Of a stretch of 64,000 nucleotides of DNA, positions 24,478-37,720 are shown piece after piece (positions within the stretch are counted from its first letter, which is position 1; every line of letters starts with the position of its first letter). The notes below the pieces were generated by a model. That model saw only the letters and a program-made list of their open reading frames with translations. It was not told the DNA's origin and made no database searches. The position numbers and the translations under genes were made by a program. The stretch is from Callaeas wilsoni (taxonomy: Eukaryota; Chordata; Aves; Passeriformes; Callaeidae): NCBI GenBank assembly GCA_013398955.1, contig VWPU01002912.1:30277-94276 (forward strand), given 5' to 3'.

Positions 24478-27400
24478 GTGGGTGTCTGATGTACTGTCAC
24501 ACTTTCTGCCTTATTTAAAGATGAATGTGTGTTCCATTTGGTGAAATATGTATATATTTCTGTACAATCTCTGATCAGAAAGTGCTGTAAACATGCAGAG
24601 CAGATAAATGGTGGAGTGACATAAGGAATCTTTCATTGCTATTTCATGCAGGAGTAATTCCTTGTGTACTATCAATAGTTTATAATCTTTGCCCTGCCCC
24701 ATGACTTATCTAATTAATGGCAATTATGCATGATAGGTTTATCAGAAGCGAAAAGTAAATATTTTTCATGTGTAAGTCAACAGTGTCTGGTTTGAGAAAT
24801 TAAAAATCATTTTATAGAATTAAACTCTTGAAATTAAGGCAGGAAGGTTCTGCATAATTCCAAAGTCTATGAAGTCACGGGAGAAGATGCCACACATAGA
24901 ATTGTTCCTTGTCTGTCACATGCTTGTAATGTGTGGGTGAAAAGCTGAAGGAATTTTTTGAGTGTGATATGATAAACAAGAAAGGGAATTTTTTATAACT
25001 GAAAGTACAGCAGAGAAAGGCTTCTGCTTTTTCTAATACCTTTCAATATTTTTAAGAACTACAGTTATTATTCAGTGATACTTGAATTGTCTCATGTACT
25101 TCAGCTGGTAGATGGAGAAGCAATACTTTTTTACTGCCTAGTCAAGGTTTTGCAAACAGGAGATGAAGAGGCTCTGCTGTGTAAGATAAATAGATTTCTT
25201 GCCAGTATCTTACAACACATAGATGAGATGTCATTCATCATTCATTAAAAATGACATGAGCGAATGGACTAATATGAGACTTGTTATTTATTGGCAGCCT
25301 CACAGATGAAATGTTAATTGCAGTGACAGGCATGAGTGCTGAAAGACATGAGTTATGAGGGAATTTATTGCATTATAGCGGTTGTTCTATACCAGAGTTT
25401 TCACCATGCATTTCTGCTTGTGAGGTGAGGAAATGAGGAAAAAATGTCATATTTCCCACATCAAGTCCATATGATAGATAACTCACTCCTTCATTATGAG
25501 CTAAGCCAATGTGTGAGCAGTATGAGGTGTGATTTGGTGTGACTGTGAGGATTTTTGCAATTAATCCTGAGCATCTGTGAAAGATTTATTTGCCCAATAA
25601 TATCCTGAGCCAGATTTTTTCTTCAGACTGTCAGTCCTTTTCTTTGGAGTGTGCTGGTGCCACAAGGCCGTGAAACAGGGACATGATACTCCTGCAGCTC
25701 CAAAATTTGGTTTGTTTCAGATACTTGCTTTTACACATGTGGTCCCCCAGAGATGTTTATTGACTCTTGGAAATGTTACCATACTTCTAAAAATTGTGTG
25801 TGTATGTATGGACTTAACTTTCAAAGATCCTGTCTTGCTTTAGTATGCTCCCACCTCTGATTTCATGGTGCTAAGTGTGCCTGGAAAGCAGCAAAACCTG
25901 TTGTAGCCTTGGGCTCCAGGGGCCTCAGGGGGATAACACAGGTGGAGTGTAGACTGCAGATAGAGCAGGTGCTTCCTAATTTATAACAAAAGTGGGAAAT
26001 CCTATATGCCCAGCTCTAACGCTATTGCTTGTCAGGAACTTCCAAGCAACTCACTCAAGTAGACCCAAGGCTTTTTACACCTGTTCTGGCTTACTTTATT
26101 TTTTTGTTGTTGTTGTTGTTGAGGAAGGAGAGGGGAGAAAGGAGAGAGGAGTATATTTCTGTATTTGGTTTTCATCCCTGTGAATTGGAATTCATGTGAA
26201 TTTGAATATGTCTGTATCTTTCTCTGTACTGGGTAACCCCTAACTGGAGCCATGGTTGAATACAGGCTAAGAAATAACCTTCCTTCATCTTCTGGTAAGG
26301 TTCTTCATATGCAGCTCCACAAGCTGTTGGTTGCCTTTGCTACAAGGGCATGTTGCATGCTGATTGTTGAGTCAGGGTCCACCCAGGCACTCAGAGACAC
26401 CTCTGAAAAGATGGTCGGCCATACCAGTCTGTCCTGGTATGTGTAGCTGTTTGTTCCAAGGTGCAGGACTTGCCTCTTGCCCTCGTTGAACTTCATAAGA
26501 TCCCTGGTGGGCAGTTCCTCCAGGCTGTCAAGGGGCCTTTGAGTGTCAGCAGACCCACCTGCTGTATCAACCACTCCTCCCAGTTCTGTATTGTGTGCTG
26601 ACTTGCTGAGGGGCACTGCCTCATAGCCCAGGTCATTAGTGAAGACATTAAGCAGTATTGGGCCCAGTGGGATTGAGAGGTAGTGGCTGGTCTCCAGGTG
26701 GGCTTTGTGCTACTAATGGCAACCCTGTGAATCCAGCATTTGAGTACTTTTCAGTCCACCTGACTGTCCACTTTTCTAGCATGAGATTGCCTATGGGGAT
26801 GTTGTGGGAACTGGTGTTAAAAGCCTTGTTAAAGCACAGATAAACAACAATGCCTGCTTTATGCTCTTCCACTGAGCTTGTCTCATCACAAAAATCTGTC
26901 AGGTTGATAAAGTATTCTCCTTCATAAAGCCTATTATTAAAGCTGTCTGCCTCCCCCTTCAGTAAGACTGAAGTACAGCAGCTAGATACCAAAAAAAAAA
27001 GTCAGAATTTTACGGGTTAATTTCTTCCTCTGTTCCCTATTAAATTGTGGCCTCACATTAAATGTATTTGCTTGGGTCTTGATGCAAGTAGAAGAGAAAA
27101 GATTCTACATCTGTACTCTTAGGCTATGACTGATTATTTGGCTAAAATAGTATACTATAGGAGCTTTTGCCATACAAGGCAAGGAACTTGCTCTCTTTCT
27201 CCTCACCTCACTGGCCCTGTATTTTACCTGTTCCTGTGTCAGTATGGTGAACTAAATCACTGAATAGATGTGTCTGGAAAAATAACTCAAGATGGCATGG
27301 GAAACTCTTGGCTTTCAGTTGGATCACTTCTCCCTCTGATTTACCATTACTCTTCACAGGCAAATGGGCTGGCTTAGTAACAGGAATGCAGGAAGGGAAG

Positions 27401-30400
27401 AGTATACAAGTCAGCACTGCTGTTGTTCAAATTACAGTAAGAAGAGAATGTGGAAGTATCTGCATCTTTTGAAGTGCTGCAGACATAAACAGTTTTTTCT
27501 TTCTGCCAATGTCAAGCATTCCTTACAAAAACCCATTTGCCTTTCAAATCTAATTGAGAAAGAAGCAATGATTCTCTACCTTGTACTTCGGGAGGCTTAA
27601 AAATGTTGTGCAACAGTCCAGAGTGTTGTGCCATGGCAGGTTAAGAGGATGTGTGATTAGGACGGTCACTGTCACAGTTCTGCCTTCTCCCTTTCATTGG
27701 TGTAACTACATCTGCTGTGTTTAGGGAGCAGGTGAAAGAACAGAACCTTGGCAGCCCTGGCACAGGTTGGCTTAGGCTGCTGTGGAGCTGCATCCTGACT
27801 TAAAACAATGAAGCAATTTTCAGCCTAATGGGAGAATATTGTGTATGTCTCCATGCTGACATATACTTAAGTTGCAATATAGGGTTAAAAGATTAGTAAT
27901 ATTTGAAGTATGACAGTTTTTGGACTTGAATATGGGATGTAGTTGAGTGTATGACTCTGTTATGGCTCACTGAACAAGCTTCAGAAAGATTAGTCAACGA
28001 TGCAACTAGATCTTTACTTATCCTGTGGTCTGTAAAGTGTCTGGGAATTCCTATTTGGCCAACATGCTTGCATTTTCTTTGGTTGGGGGTTTTAACATCT
28101 TTGCTCCTTCTTCTTCACATGATAACAGGGTTGTAGAGATGTCTGTTTCCCTAGTGATTTGATCAGGATTGAGATGATGTATTTTCCTTATAGCATGAAT
28201 TAAAAGTTGGTGATAAACTGAGTTGCGTAAAGCACTTACTCTTCTTCCCAAAATGCATTGCTAGTCTATAGCATTGATTGTTATTCTGTTTTTAGTATTA
28301 GTTTAATTGGTGTAGTTACTTCTTAATAGCATATTTTTTACTAATAAGAATTTAGAACCTTAGATCATATTTAAAAGCATAATTATTGTGCAGTGTGCCC
28401 TTGTTAGTCTGAGTTCGGGCTGCTCAGGCTTTTTCTAGCTAGGTTTGTATTTTGTCTCTAAGATAAGCTAATGAACAAACAGCCCTCTTTTTTCATTCCC
28501 CTGTATTGATCTTTTGGACATCTGTGCTCATGCTCAGACTAGTATTTTGCTTAACTAGACAGTGCTTAAGGAGATCAGCATTTGAGACAGAGAGACTGTT
28601 GTGCAGATTTTCCTGTTTGATGTAAGCATCAAAACATAGAAAATCAATCTGCCTATAGTATGCTGAATTTGGCTACTAGGAATGCGTTCAGCAGTGCTGA
28701 AATAAGGAAAATGTTCTTTGTTATTTGCAGACAGACTGTGAAAGCTGAAAAATACTTTGATGGGAAAAAGAGCAAAAGAAAATCAGACAGTATATGAAAT
28801 GGAAGAAAACATGCAATCTAAATCTGACTGGAAGTCAAGTTTTCTTTTTGGTTGGTTGGTATTCAGTTAGCTTTATTTGACTGTTAATCTTGGTCAGCGC
28901 TGATACTTGAAAGGTGTCAGAGCTGCTACATGGCAGTGTCAGCTTGAAGAGAAGTGACAAGAAGCATCAACATGGGAAGATGATAATATTTTCTTTTAAT
29001 AATGTCCTTAACCGTCCCCAAATGCCCTTCCCCTCAAAGCTAGCACACCTCATGATGTCTGTGAATTTAGTTGTAAAATGAAAGAAACAATTTAAAAAGG
29101 CCTTATCCACTTAAGTTATTAATCATGCACATTTATAACTCCTTTCACTCTACTTGTATTTGCAGTAATGAGGTGAGGCCCAAGCAGTGGACGAAAATGT
29201 CTTCAACCTTCATTCTGTTAGCAGAAGTATGAGTGTAGACCACGAGCTGTTACAGTAGGAAGATAGAGCCAAAGTGCTCTTTTTTCCTTCCCTTCTCACC
29301 AGGTTTTCTCTCAGGGAGCTATTGGTTCTTCACTTTCAATTTTGTGGTCTGTGCAAAACCCAGGACATGGCAGCTAAGATCAGAGTAGCTTGTTTGTGCT
29401 TGTATTTCTGAGCAGACTATCAAAACCATTTAGAACTTTGCTAAATGACTGGACTCTGTGTTGAGCAACTACCATCTCCTTTCAAAATATATGCTAACTA
29501 CATATGCTTTTAGCTGCCTAACTGTAGGAGCCTTGGCTGGAAAACCTTGAAACTGTATGTAATTTGTCCTGACCTGACTTTGCTTGCTGTAAATCCTTTT
29601 CTTGTTTCTTCAGCAAATACTATTAAATACTCGGGTAGGGTTTTTTTAAAACAAATTTGTATGATTCAAAAAAATTCCAAATGGATATCACAGAAGACTG
29701 TTACCAAACCTGGACATGAGATGTATGTTAGTCCCTGTGCTGGCAGTCAAGAATGCAAACTCAATGTGTATTGAGTTTTCTAGATCAAGAGACAAAGGTG
29801 ATGATGAGAATGTGCTGTTATTTATCCCTGATTTGTCTTGCTCTCATATAATGAGTAGCCAAGGAGAATATGACCTGAAGGCTTAAAATTTTCTATAAAT
29901 GCTCATTTGAAAGGTTTAGGGGCTACTAAATTAGTTCGTTATGTTTTGATCATAAAGGAGGTGGTGCTTGCATTATCTTCAGAGGTTGCTGCAGGAGTCC
30001 ATTCATTGGTTCTGCTGTCTCCTTTTGCAGAGGAAGAACAATTGGGAGGAGAAACATCAAGACTACATTTTCTCTCTCATAGTGTTCTAGATCTTATTCC
30101 TCTCGCTTTTCTCCACTGGCTTTCAGAGAGCAGTGCATCTCTTGGGGATCTTGTTAAGGTGTATGAACTACTTGAGTGGGTCCTGCATGCAGAACGAATG
30201 GGACAATTTATCTGCCCTACAACCTTTCTTCCATGACTTTTCAAGCACAACAGCTGGAAGAGCTATTGGTCAAGCTCCTGATAAAGTGTATACTAGAGAA
30301 TGGGAAAGTAAACTTGTTTGAAACATAGTAATTTTTATCAAATCAGAGATAAAACTGGAGTTTCATAAGTGTGATTGAATTCAATGCCGGTAACAGCCCA

Positions 30401-31464
30401 GGCACACTGTTAGTTTCCTGAAGTTAGTGATCTTTTATCATGGAATTTTGAGTCATGAAAAACAGAAGATGGAGCCCTTAGCTCTCAAAATCTACATGAT
30501 ATTCTTAACTGAAGGCAAATCTAACAAAATTATTGGTTTTATATCATTTGGGATACTGGAAATACTTTCAGTAGGCATGAGTTGGCAATTCTTGGACTAC
30601 AGTAGGCTTTCTGAAACTACATGTTAAGGGGTGGGTGCAGATTTTGCCTTACCCCATTACATTTTGCAGTGCTAATACATACTACTGAAGATTTAAATAC
30701 TGGCAGCATGCTGAGTGAAGTGCCTTTGATTCTGGAACGAGTGTTACCTGTTTAGGATGCAGGGGAACAAACAAACAAACTGTATCTGTGATCTTCTCTG
30801 CCAATGATGCAAATTTTGTGTCTATCTCTACTATTTACACAATACAAGGTGCTGTAGTTGCATAAGGGAATCATATTGTGCTAATGAGTTTGTGTGTGTG
30901 TTTTAAACTATGTAAGTATATTTTTGGTCATTTTGGGTAGGTAATGTGTTCTATAGGTAGTAGGGTAGGTAATGTGTCTAAAATTAAACAAATACATATG
31001 TAGCTATTTCAAAAGACAGTTCTAATCCTGTAGTGCAAAAATCTTCTCTGTTGTGCTAGAAATGAAATGCTGTAGTATAAGAAAAACACACTTTTTCCAA
31101 ATGTATAAATAACAAAACCCTAGTCTAAAAGCAGTAGGCCCTTTTCCATTATGCAATATGCAGCTCAGTTTTTATATAATTAACAGAATAACTAGCATAT
31201 GGTGGAACACAATAATTACACTTTTAAATATGCATGCTTGAATAGAAAACCTCATTAATAAAACTGCTTTTCTAAAAATACTAAAATATTTTACCGTACC
31301 TCTTGGAAAGTTCATAACAGATACCACTGCAGTGATTAATTTGGTGCTGCATTAATTAATACAGTTTATTTAATACAGTACTGTAGCTAAGGCTTTATCA
31401 AATGTGTTTAGCACTAATTACTGTTTTAAAAGGGTTTTTTGTTTTTTGTTTTTTTTTTCCCCAG
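24478..31464 (+). other. PIGG: PIGG intron between exons E and F
   Basis: A 7.0-kb intron with GTGGGT donor and acceptor TTTTTTTTCCCCAG. One CR1 fragment lies at 26295-26995 (minus strand). Minor items are a GTT microsatellite near 26105-26120, an AAAC run near 30764-30780 and a repeated GGGTAGGTAATGTGT near 30935 and 30963. Elsewhere I see no gene or nameable element. Confidence 0.85.
26295..26995 (-). mobile_element. CR1 LINE fragment E, RT region
   Basis: The minus strand reads as broken CR1 reverse transcriptase. Around 26990-26650 it gives INLTDFCDETSSVEEHKAGI and YLCFNKAFNTSSHNIPIGNL followed by EKWTVRWTEKYSN. Around 26616-26305 it gives PLSKSAHNTELGGVVDTAGG and LDSLEELPTRDLMKFNEGKR. 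The FNKAFNTSSHN segment corresponds to the conserved FSKAFDTVSHN block. It lacks the CR1 3' end and has several frame breaks, so it is an internal fragment of a dead copy. Confidence 0.9.
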
Positions 31465-31656
31465 CTCTGAACATAAATCTGAACTCTCCTTCTTGGCTGT
31501 AGTCTCCCTTCTTATGATCTTCTTTCTGGTTCAAAGAAGATGCTCCCTGGTTTCAAAAATTGCTATGGCACTTGGGCTCCTGGGAGTCTACAGTTACCGG
31601 GCAGCTATTGGAAATGTCATATTTCCATGGCAACATGGTAGCAAAGATATTTCAAA
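31465..31656 (+). CDS. PIGG: PIGG exon F: membrane-domain exon
   Basis: Joined to exon E the junction reads GHWLTSSEHKSELSFLAVVS, the expected PIGG sequence. It continues LLMIFFLVQRRCSLVSKIAM and ALGLLGVYSYRAAIGNVIFP, ending near WQHGSKDISK. Two hydrophobic spans are visible, one around LAVVSLLMIFFLV and one around MALGLLGVYSYRAAIG. The VSKxALALGLLGVYxYRAAIG block is conserved in the family. The acceptor is TTTTTTCCCCAG|CTCT and the donor TTTCAAA|GTAAGT. Length is 192 nt, ending in phase 2 (AA plus G of the next exon makes Lys). Confidence 0.96.
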
Positions 31657-34600
31657 GTAAGTTCATCAACAGATAAGTAACTGTTTCTAGCGAGGTATTG
31701 AACACTTTGACTATCAGGGAATGATGGTAGATGGGATGTTCTAGGTTGGAATTTCATTCTTATGAATAGAACTGTAGTTTGTATGTGACTAGCACTGAAT
31801 TTTTGTGATGTGTGCTTAATTTTAAGCCCCATGAAGTGTCTTTTGACTGTGGCAGGTGAGAAGCCAGTCAGATAAGAATTAACATGAGGAAAATCTAGTA
31901 GTTATATGCTATATTTTTGCTACAAAGGAACTCCAAATGCACCATCTCTTGTTGTTTTAGATGGACTTGCCACATCTAGCAGAGCACAAGGGAAGCTCAT
32001 TTAACTCATTCTTAGTTTCAAAAGTGCTTAGGCAGTAGTTCAGAGAGCTGCTTTTCCATACCTTGCTTTTTGCAGCTGAGTGTTCTATAACATGGGCTTT
32101 CAAGATGTAATCATGTCCTTCTTGAAGTCTCACTTGTGCAGCACAGTGCCTAGTAAGGATTTTTAGTCTGATGTTAAGTTTCTTAAAGAACTAGTCAGTA
32201 ACTGTAATGAAGCTATTGACTCTTTCACCAATGACTACTTTTGGAATGCAGCCAAGTGGCTTTAGTTTTCTTATGCCTGGCTCTGCAGCCTCAAGGTTTA
32301 CTAAATGTCAGAGAGTTGTGGAAAACTTCCAGAGTCAGTGGGAACATTTGATGAGAAGTAGGAAATTATGGAAGAGAAGCTGTTGAAACCCATTATCTTC
32401 TGGATGTAATGAACTTTCTCTTGTACTCATTTTGAATTTTTTGCCAATGCAAATACTGTTGGAGCTTCTTAATCGGGGCCAGAGACTCACAAGGTGTGTA
32501 GCGATGGAAAAAGCCCTGCAGCGTAAGATCTTAGGACATAAAGAAGATCAGGTTTGCTAACATGGCATATTTTACAAGAAATATTTGTTCATATGCGTAT
32601 TTGGATATATTTACATACATTCCATCTCTCCAAATATTGAAGATAATTCTAGTTTTACACTCAAGTTAACATTGTGTGTTCGATCTGCTGCATGAGAAAC
32701 TAATGATAATCTTTACTTACTGTGCAGGATTTGGCTCTGTGCTTGAAACATGCCTGGTTTTTGAGTGTGATCCCTAGTTTTGCTTTGTGTTTGAGTAAAA
32801 GCCTTAGAGAATAATACTGTCCTTGCAGCATGGGACAGAACATTAAATACAGCAATTGAGCCACAAATAAAATGTGATTAGAGAAATAAGTGCAGTACTT
32901 AAATACTGAAGTAAAACATTTACTTGAAACTTGTTCTTTCTATAGTCAGCATATTAATCTCAATTATTACAAGATACAAAGCTTTTCATATTATTTCTGT
33001 TATTAAATAAATAGCGAACACAGTGATTTACTTAAATTATATCAGAGCTTTATATAAACCCCAGGTAAACCTTCCTGTGGCACACTGGCACATGGATCCC
33101 ATTTGAAGAGAGGTTCTGCCTCCCTCACATACCACGGTGCCTTTCTTTTTACATAAAAACAAACCAGCAGACAATCCAAAACGAACTGCTGTGTCTGTGC
33201 CTGCCAGATCAGAAAATTGTCTGTCATAATACCAACCAGTGTACAACACAGGCTGGCTTAGGGCTTCCACCGTAGTCCCTGGCAGTGCCCACTCGTGCTA
33301 ACCTGTGGGCTTCTCACGAGTAAAGTACAAGGCCCAATAGAGAGACAGGGTTTGGCCAAGATCACTAACTCATCAAACATTATCTTCAGCAAGGCTCCCA
33401 GTACAGCATGTCAAAAGAGATGGTAGACAAATCTTAGTAGATTTCAGATGATAGGTGACATGTTGACACAGTGATACTAGCTTATCTTTATTAGATGGTT
33501 GATGTGATATAGGTGGTAAAAGCCTGTTTAAAATGCAACCAAAAGGCCCAGGACTTTCCTTTAAATGGGTCTAGAGGTGTCTTTAGTGTATTCATGATCT
33601 GGAATAGCTTCAGATCCAGGTGCAAGGTAGAGGGAGTTTTGTGTAATATGAGAAAAAGCTGTGGGCAGCCACTGCATTTTTTGTGCATAGTGCATTCTTC
33701 TCTAAGATGGAGAATCTTTGCTCTCAAGTGCTCCCTCTCTGTACCCTTTTCTGAAGATTTGCTCTGAATGTGACATCTGCTGGGTGGTGGATGAGGGAGA
33801 AGAGGCAATTAAAGAGTTCCATGTTTTCTGTGGCTTACACTAAGAAAACCTCCAAATGAAAAAATGAGAGGCCTTCTTTTTACCTCAGAGTTATTTAAAA
33901 AAAAATTCTAGTCTATGCAATGAAAAAAGATGAATATATGGAGTACTAAAACAAAACAATAGTAGTGTGTTTGCAGAGGAATACTTTTCCTAGTTTGAAT
34001 CTCCATCAACTGGTTAATTCCGGTTTTCACTCAACTTATGGAATAGGCAAATACCCCAAGCTATTTCCTAAAGTTTTACTTCTAAAGTAAATACATGGTA
34101 ATAATTACACCAGACTTACCAGAGACACTGAAAAGGGGCGCTGAATTTCTGCATTAGCCAAAAACACAGGAATTCTCTAAACTTTACTGGCTTTTACCTT
34201 TAGTTTTTCTTCCCTAAGGAAAAATCCAAGGGGCATTACAGGATTTTCAAAAAGGGTTGCTATTTAAGAGAATAAAACAATAAAGCCCTTTTCCGTAGGC
34301 CATTAGGTATAACTTTAATCATTGAAAGGTAAATGACAGATTTAGGAAAACCACATTACTGCTATGTCATGGTTTTCGTTTTTTTTCTTGGTTCTGTACA
34401 TGCAAAAAGAGAATTGAATATGTAAATGCTCTTGCTTATTATTTCTCCTCTTGCTTTTTCTTTCCTGTATATGAAGAGAAAGATTGAATTCAAGCTTATT
34501 TTTTAGTAATTGGCTGAGAAGGAACGTGATCTTTCTAAGACTGGAAAAAAAATTATTTACATACCTCGCTTTTAAAAATTTTGGCTAGTGGTGGTTTTTT

Positions 34601-35124
34601 TTGTGTTCAGTTAGTTACATTGGTTACATGAGTATAACTATAATTTTACTATTTTTAGAGTCCTGGTCTAATCCTCCGTGTACTGCTGAGTCCAGATGAC
34701 TCAGGAATCCTCACTTCTGAGTGAATTATATTAACTTTGTAGGAGACCATGTTCACTCATTATTCATGTATAGAGAAGACTGGTAGTAAGAGATTGGCTG
34801 GTGGAGCTGCACTCTGCCGTGCGTCAGACAAATGGACCGTACATCCACTTCACAAGAAGCAACGGACCCTCTAAGCTCTCACCACCAGCCAGAAGGAAGG
34901 GACCTTTGGGATGGAGGGGAGTGAAACTGGATTTCTGCTTGGGGTGGCAGGTGAAGCCCCTGACTTCCCTCACCTCCTCGAGTACCCGTATGCAATAGAT
35001 ATGAGGCCCTGGAATCTGAGAACCAGGGAAATGAGGACCAGAGAAATGAGAATGTGGATGAAGGTCCATCCAGGTTGATGAGGTTGCCTACGGCAGTTTA
35101 CCCCCCACATCACAACCTCCTCAG

Positions 35125-35445
35125 TTGAGAAGAAGAAGAAGGGTAGTAATCCTTGGTGACTCCCTTTTGAGAGGAATGGAGGGCCTGATATGCCAGCTGG
35201 ATCCAATCCATAGGGAGATGTGTTGCCTCTCTGGGGCTTGGATAAGGGATGTCACCAAGAAACTTCCCAGCCTGGTACAGCCCACTGATGATTACCCACT
35301 GCTGGTTTTCCAGGTGGGAAATGACCAAGTCCCAACAACAAGGGTGCAGATGATCAAAAGGGACCTCAGGGCCTTGGGAACAGCTGGTCAAGGGGTCTGG
35401 AGCACCAGTTGTGTTCTCTTCTATCCTGCCAGTTTCAGGGGTTGA
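35125..35445 (+). pseudogene. CR1 ORF1 remnant, SGNH-hydrolase-like
   Basis: A 106-codon open stretch begins with basic residues and then VVILGDSLLRGMEGLICQLD. It continues CCLSGAWIRDVTKKLPSLVQ and DDYPLLVFQVGNDQVPTTRV. CR1 ORF1 proteins are known to carry an esterase-like SGNH domain. Here the GDS block (nucleophile Ser), a Gly-containing second block (SGAWI) and a GND block resembling the usual GTND are visible. The frame is closed on both sides by stops and lacks the C-terminal catalytic Asp/His block, so it is a fragment inside the dead CR1 copy. Confidence 0.75.
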
Positions 35446-35639
35446 TGGAGTTAGAATCTGGAAAACCAGGCAGATGAACACTTGGCTTTGAAACTCGTGT
35501 TACCAGCAGAATTCTGAGGGTTTTATCCCAGGTCAGTTCACATGACACCAAGCCTGCTCGCAATAAATGGGGTCCACCTGCCTTAAGGAGGGAGTCTTAG
35601 CTCAGGATTCAGCAGGGCTCATTGACACAGCTGTAAACT

Positions 35640-36230
35640 GTATTTGAAGGTGGATGTGGACAGAGATAAGGTTACGAAGACATGATGTGATACCTAACAT
35701 GACTGGAATGTTGCCATGAAGGGCCACACATTGCTTAGAAAAGACAGACCAGGAAGGTGCATTGGTGGAGCTTCCCTCTATGTGAGGAAACACTTGGAAC
35801 TTATTGAGCTCTGTCTGGGGTTGATGATGCAGAATCGAGAGCTTCTATCTATCAGGTCAGGATAAAAGGGCAGACTAGGCTGACATTGTTGTGAGTGTTC
35901 TCTACAGGCCACCTGATCAAGAAGAAGTGGATGAGGATTTCTACAGGCAGCTTGAAGCAGCCTCTAAGTCACAGGTTCTTGTGGGGGACTTTAACTACCC
36001 TGGCATCTGCTGGAGAAGCAGCACAACAAAGCACAAACAGTCCAGGGGGTTCCTGGAAAGCATTGATGACAACGTTCTGACACAGGTAGCAGAGGATCCC
36101 ACACGGAATGGTGTGCTGCTTAGGGAATGGTGTGCTGCTCAACTTCATAACGACAAACAGGGGAGGCCTTGTTGGAGATGTGAAGGTTGGGGGCAGCCTT
36201 AGCTGTAGTGACCATGAGATTGTGGAGCTC
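35640..36230 (+). pseudogene. CR1 ORF2 endonuclease remnant
   Basis: The frame from 35891 reads SVLYRPPDQEEVDEDFYRQL, then LVGDFNYPGICWRSSTTKHK, GFLESIDDNVLTQVAEDPTR and NGVLL. The YRPP and GDFNYPxICW motifs and the TQVxxxPTR segment belong to the apurinic-endonuclease-like domain of CR1-clade LINEs. The upstream part near 35640-35880 is broken by stops. A 12- to 15-bp duplication (GAATGGTGTGCTGCT at 36108 and again at 36126) disrupts the frame near 36120. Confidence 0.8.
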
Positions 36231-37019
36231 AGTGTTGGGCAAAGAGGAAGCACGGCAACAAGAAATCAAGGACTTTGGGAGAGCTAATGTTAGCCTCTTT
36301 AGACATCTTCTTGGCAGTATCCCATGGGAACAGGCCATGCAGGGAAGAGAGGTCCAAGAGAGCTGGTTGACATTCAAGGGTTATTTCCTCCAGACTTAGG
36401 AGCAACACATCCTGACGAGCAAGAAATCGGGGAAATAGGGTAAGAGACCTGTGTGGATGAGCAAGGAACACCTGTCATTGCTGAAGTGCAAGCAGGAAAT
36501 ACACAGGAGGTGGAAGCAGGGTCAGGCCACTTGGAATGAATGTAGAGAGGTTGTCAGAGAAGGTAGAAATGAGATGAGGAAGTCCAAGGCTCATCTGGAA
36601 CTAAATCTGGCTGAGGATGCCAAAGACAATAAAAAGGGCTTTTTTAAATACATGTAAAACAAAAGGAAAACTAGGGAAAGTGTGGGCCCTTTACTAGATG
36701 GAGAAGGGGCCCCTGTAACAGAGAATGTGGAGAAGTCAGAATTACTGAACGCCTTCTTTGTACTGGTCTTCACTGACAAGACCAGCCAAGGATCTCTGAC
36801 CCAGGAGACCAGGGTGAAAGAATGTTGAAAGGAAGACTTTCCCTTGGTCAAGGAGGATTGGGGTTTGAGAACATGCAGGCAAACCTGACATCCACAAACT
36901 CATGGGTCCTGATGGAAGGCATCTGCAGATGCTGAGGGAGCCGGCAGGCATAGTGAGCCTTCTAGTGATCATCTGTGAAACATCATGGCAATCAGGAGAG
37001 GTGCCTGAGGACTAGAAGA

Positions 37020-37720
37020 AAGAAGATGTCACCCCAGTCTTCAAAAAGGGCAAGAAGGAGGATCCAGGAAACAACCAGCAAGTCAGCCTTACCTCAGTCC
37101 CTGGAAAGGGGATAGAGGACCTCATTCTGAAATGAGGCCATCTCTCTCCACATGAATGTCAAGAAGGTGATCAAGAGTAGTCAGCATGGATTCAATAAAG
37201 GTAAATCATGCCTGACTAACCTGACTGCCTTCTACAGTGAAACAAATACTGGGATGAACAAGGGGAGTGCAGTGGATGTTGTCTACCCTGACCTCAGCAG
37301 GGATTTCGACACTGTCTCTCACAATACCCTCACAGACAAACTCAAGATGTGTGGACTGGATAAGTGGACACTGAGGTCCTGGCTGAACGGCAAATCTGTG
37401 CAGCCCTTCAGAATGACTTTAACAGGCTGGAGAGTTGGGCAGAGAACTATCCCAAATTCAGCAGAGGCAGGTGCAGGGTCCTGCATTTGGGGAGGAACAG
37501 CTCCAGGCCGCAGCACAGGCTGGGGGTGACCTGCTGGAAAGTAGCTCTGCAGAGAAGCACCTGGGGGTCCTGATGGACAACAAGCTGTCCATGAGCCATC
37601 ATTGTGTCCTGGGGGCCAAGAAGGCAAACGAGATCCTGGGAAATACAAAAAGCATTGCCTGCAGTTTGAGGGATGTGATCCTGTCCCTCTACTCAGCCCT
37701 GGTGAGGCACATTTGAAGCG
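37020..37720 (+). pseudogene. CR1 ORF2 reverse-transcriptase remnant with internal deletion
   Basis: The + strand carries TPVFKKGKKEDPGNN-like sequence near 37030-37080. The frame at 37152-37529 follows with KSSQHGFNKGKSCLTNLTAF, SAVDVVYPDLSRDFDTVSHN and LDKWTLRSWLNGKSVQP. Immediately after, a second frame gives QNDFNRLESWAENYPKFSRG and RVLHLGRNSSRPQHRLGV. In intact CR1 a few hundred nucleotides with the catalytic ADD motif lie between these two parts, and here they are absent. The copy cannot encode an active enzyme. Confidence 0.85.

Noticed and set aside
29907..30236. 109-codon + strand frame in the intron between exons E and F
   Set aside because: It has no motif or family, no splice-site support, and it would interrupt a junction that is already complete between exons E and F.
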